Of a stretch of 45,843 nt of DNA, positions 45,742 through 45,843 are shown one piece after another. Source of the stretch: Candidatus Methanorudis spinitermitis (GTDB lineage Archaea; Methanobacteriota; Methanobacteria; Methanobacteriales; Methanobacteriaceae); NCBI GenBank assembly GCA_031286225.1, contig JAITUQ010000023.1, positions 42,501-88,343 of the forward strand, written 5' to 3'. The stretch's first letter is position 1. Each line of letters begins with the position of its first letter. The notes below the pieces were generated by a model. That model did no database searches, was not told where the DNA came from, and was given only the letters and a program-made list of their open reading frames with translations. The position numbers were made by a program, and so were the translations under genes.

Positions 45742-45843
45742 TTATGTGAATTCTACGAGCCTTGTTATTTCTTCAACTTCTCTATAACCTGTGCTAATCA
45801 TCATGCCTATTAAAAGTACATTTAGATAGACATGTTTATAGAC
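45742..45843 (-). CDS. C-terminal 33 codons of an unidentified gene (partial)
   Basis: The minus strand is open from the window edge to TAA at 45742-45744. The tail includes YLNVLLIGMMISTGYREV then EEITRLVEFT; the first part could be a membrane or buried hydrophobic segment. Codon use resembles the neighbouring genes. I do not recognise the family. It would precede the ArcS-like gene by about 150 bases in the same direction. Confidence 0.5.
   Translation of the reverse strand, partial: VYKHVYLNVLLIGMMISTGYREVEEITRLVEFT

Overview
The window is about three-quarters A+T and carries archaeal genes throughout. It encodes SepCysS (tRNA-dependent cysteine synthesis), HypC and HypD, a digeranylgeranylglyceryl-phosphate synthase for ether lipids, QueC and an ArcS-type archaeosine enzyme, Ino1, a stand-alone pyruvate carboxylase B subunit, a COG2061 ACT protein, and short Shine-Dalgarno sites of the GGTGA/GAGG type. 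Together these point to a methanogen of the Methanobacteriales, most likely a Methanobrevibacter relative. That placement is inferred from gene content only.

Layout. Positions 1-130 hold a GC-rich, probably structured RNA of unknown family, cut by the left edge. From 216 to 8861 lie mainly minus-strand housekeeping genes: a HhH-MutS ATPase, SepCysS, a PmbA/TldE-type protein, a HAD phosphatase and HypD. They are interrupted by one plus-strand membrane-anchored TIM-barrel hydrolase-like gene (2990-3907). From 9439 to 14419 there is an ABC-2 exporter pair and a single-chain type IIG restriction-modification enzyme.

From 14538 to 36960 lies a surface-glycan and lipid region. It holds a cytidylyltransferase-PseG fusion and a NeuB/PseI synthase (nonulosonic acid pathway), an inserted Tex gene, a GT-B transferase with HP and S/T motifs, a Wzx-like flippase, a hexapeptide acetyltransferase, a zinc-ribbon/NERD-like membrane protein, a GT4 glycosyltransferase, two divergent GT39-like membrane glycosyltransferases, DedA (apparently frameshifted), the UbiA-family lipid enzyme, another glycosyltransferase with an internal 17-residue repeat, and Ino1. 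A plausible reading is that nonulosonic acid is made and CMP-activated, transferred to a lipid-linked glycan, flipped outward, and further modified by the GT39 enzymes. PseB, PseC and PseH homologues are not in the window.

From 37743 to the right end are metabolic and RNA-modification genes: PycB, QueC, an FAD disulfide oxidoreductase with a low-complexity insert, HypC, an ACT regulator, tRNA-Ile(GAU), a MIP18-type Fe-S factor, a short ArcS-like protein, and the tail of an unidentified minus-strand gene.

The most unusual signals are the strong excess of the palindrome TAGCTA in both coding and noncoding DNA, the orphan structured RNA at the left edge, the nonulosonate fusion locus, a NERD-like domain lacking its catalytic pair, a one-base break in dedA, and Asn/Asp/Lys-rich inserts in several otherwise conserved enzymes. 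No CRISPR array, intact insertion sequence or rRNA was seen.
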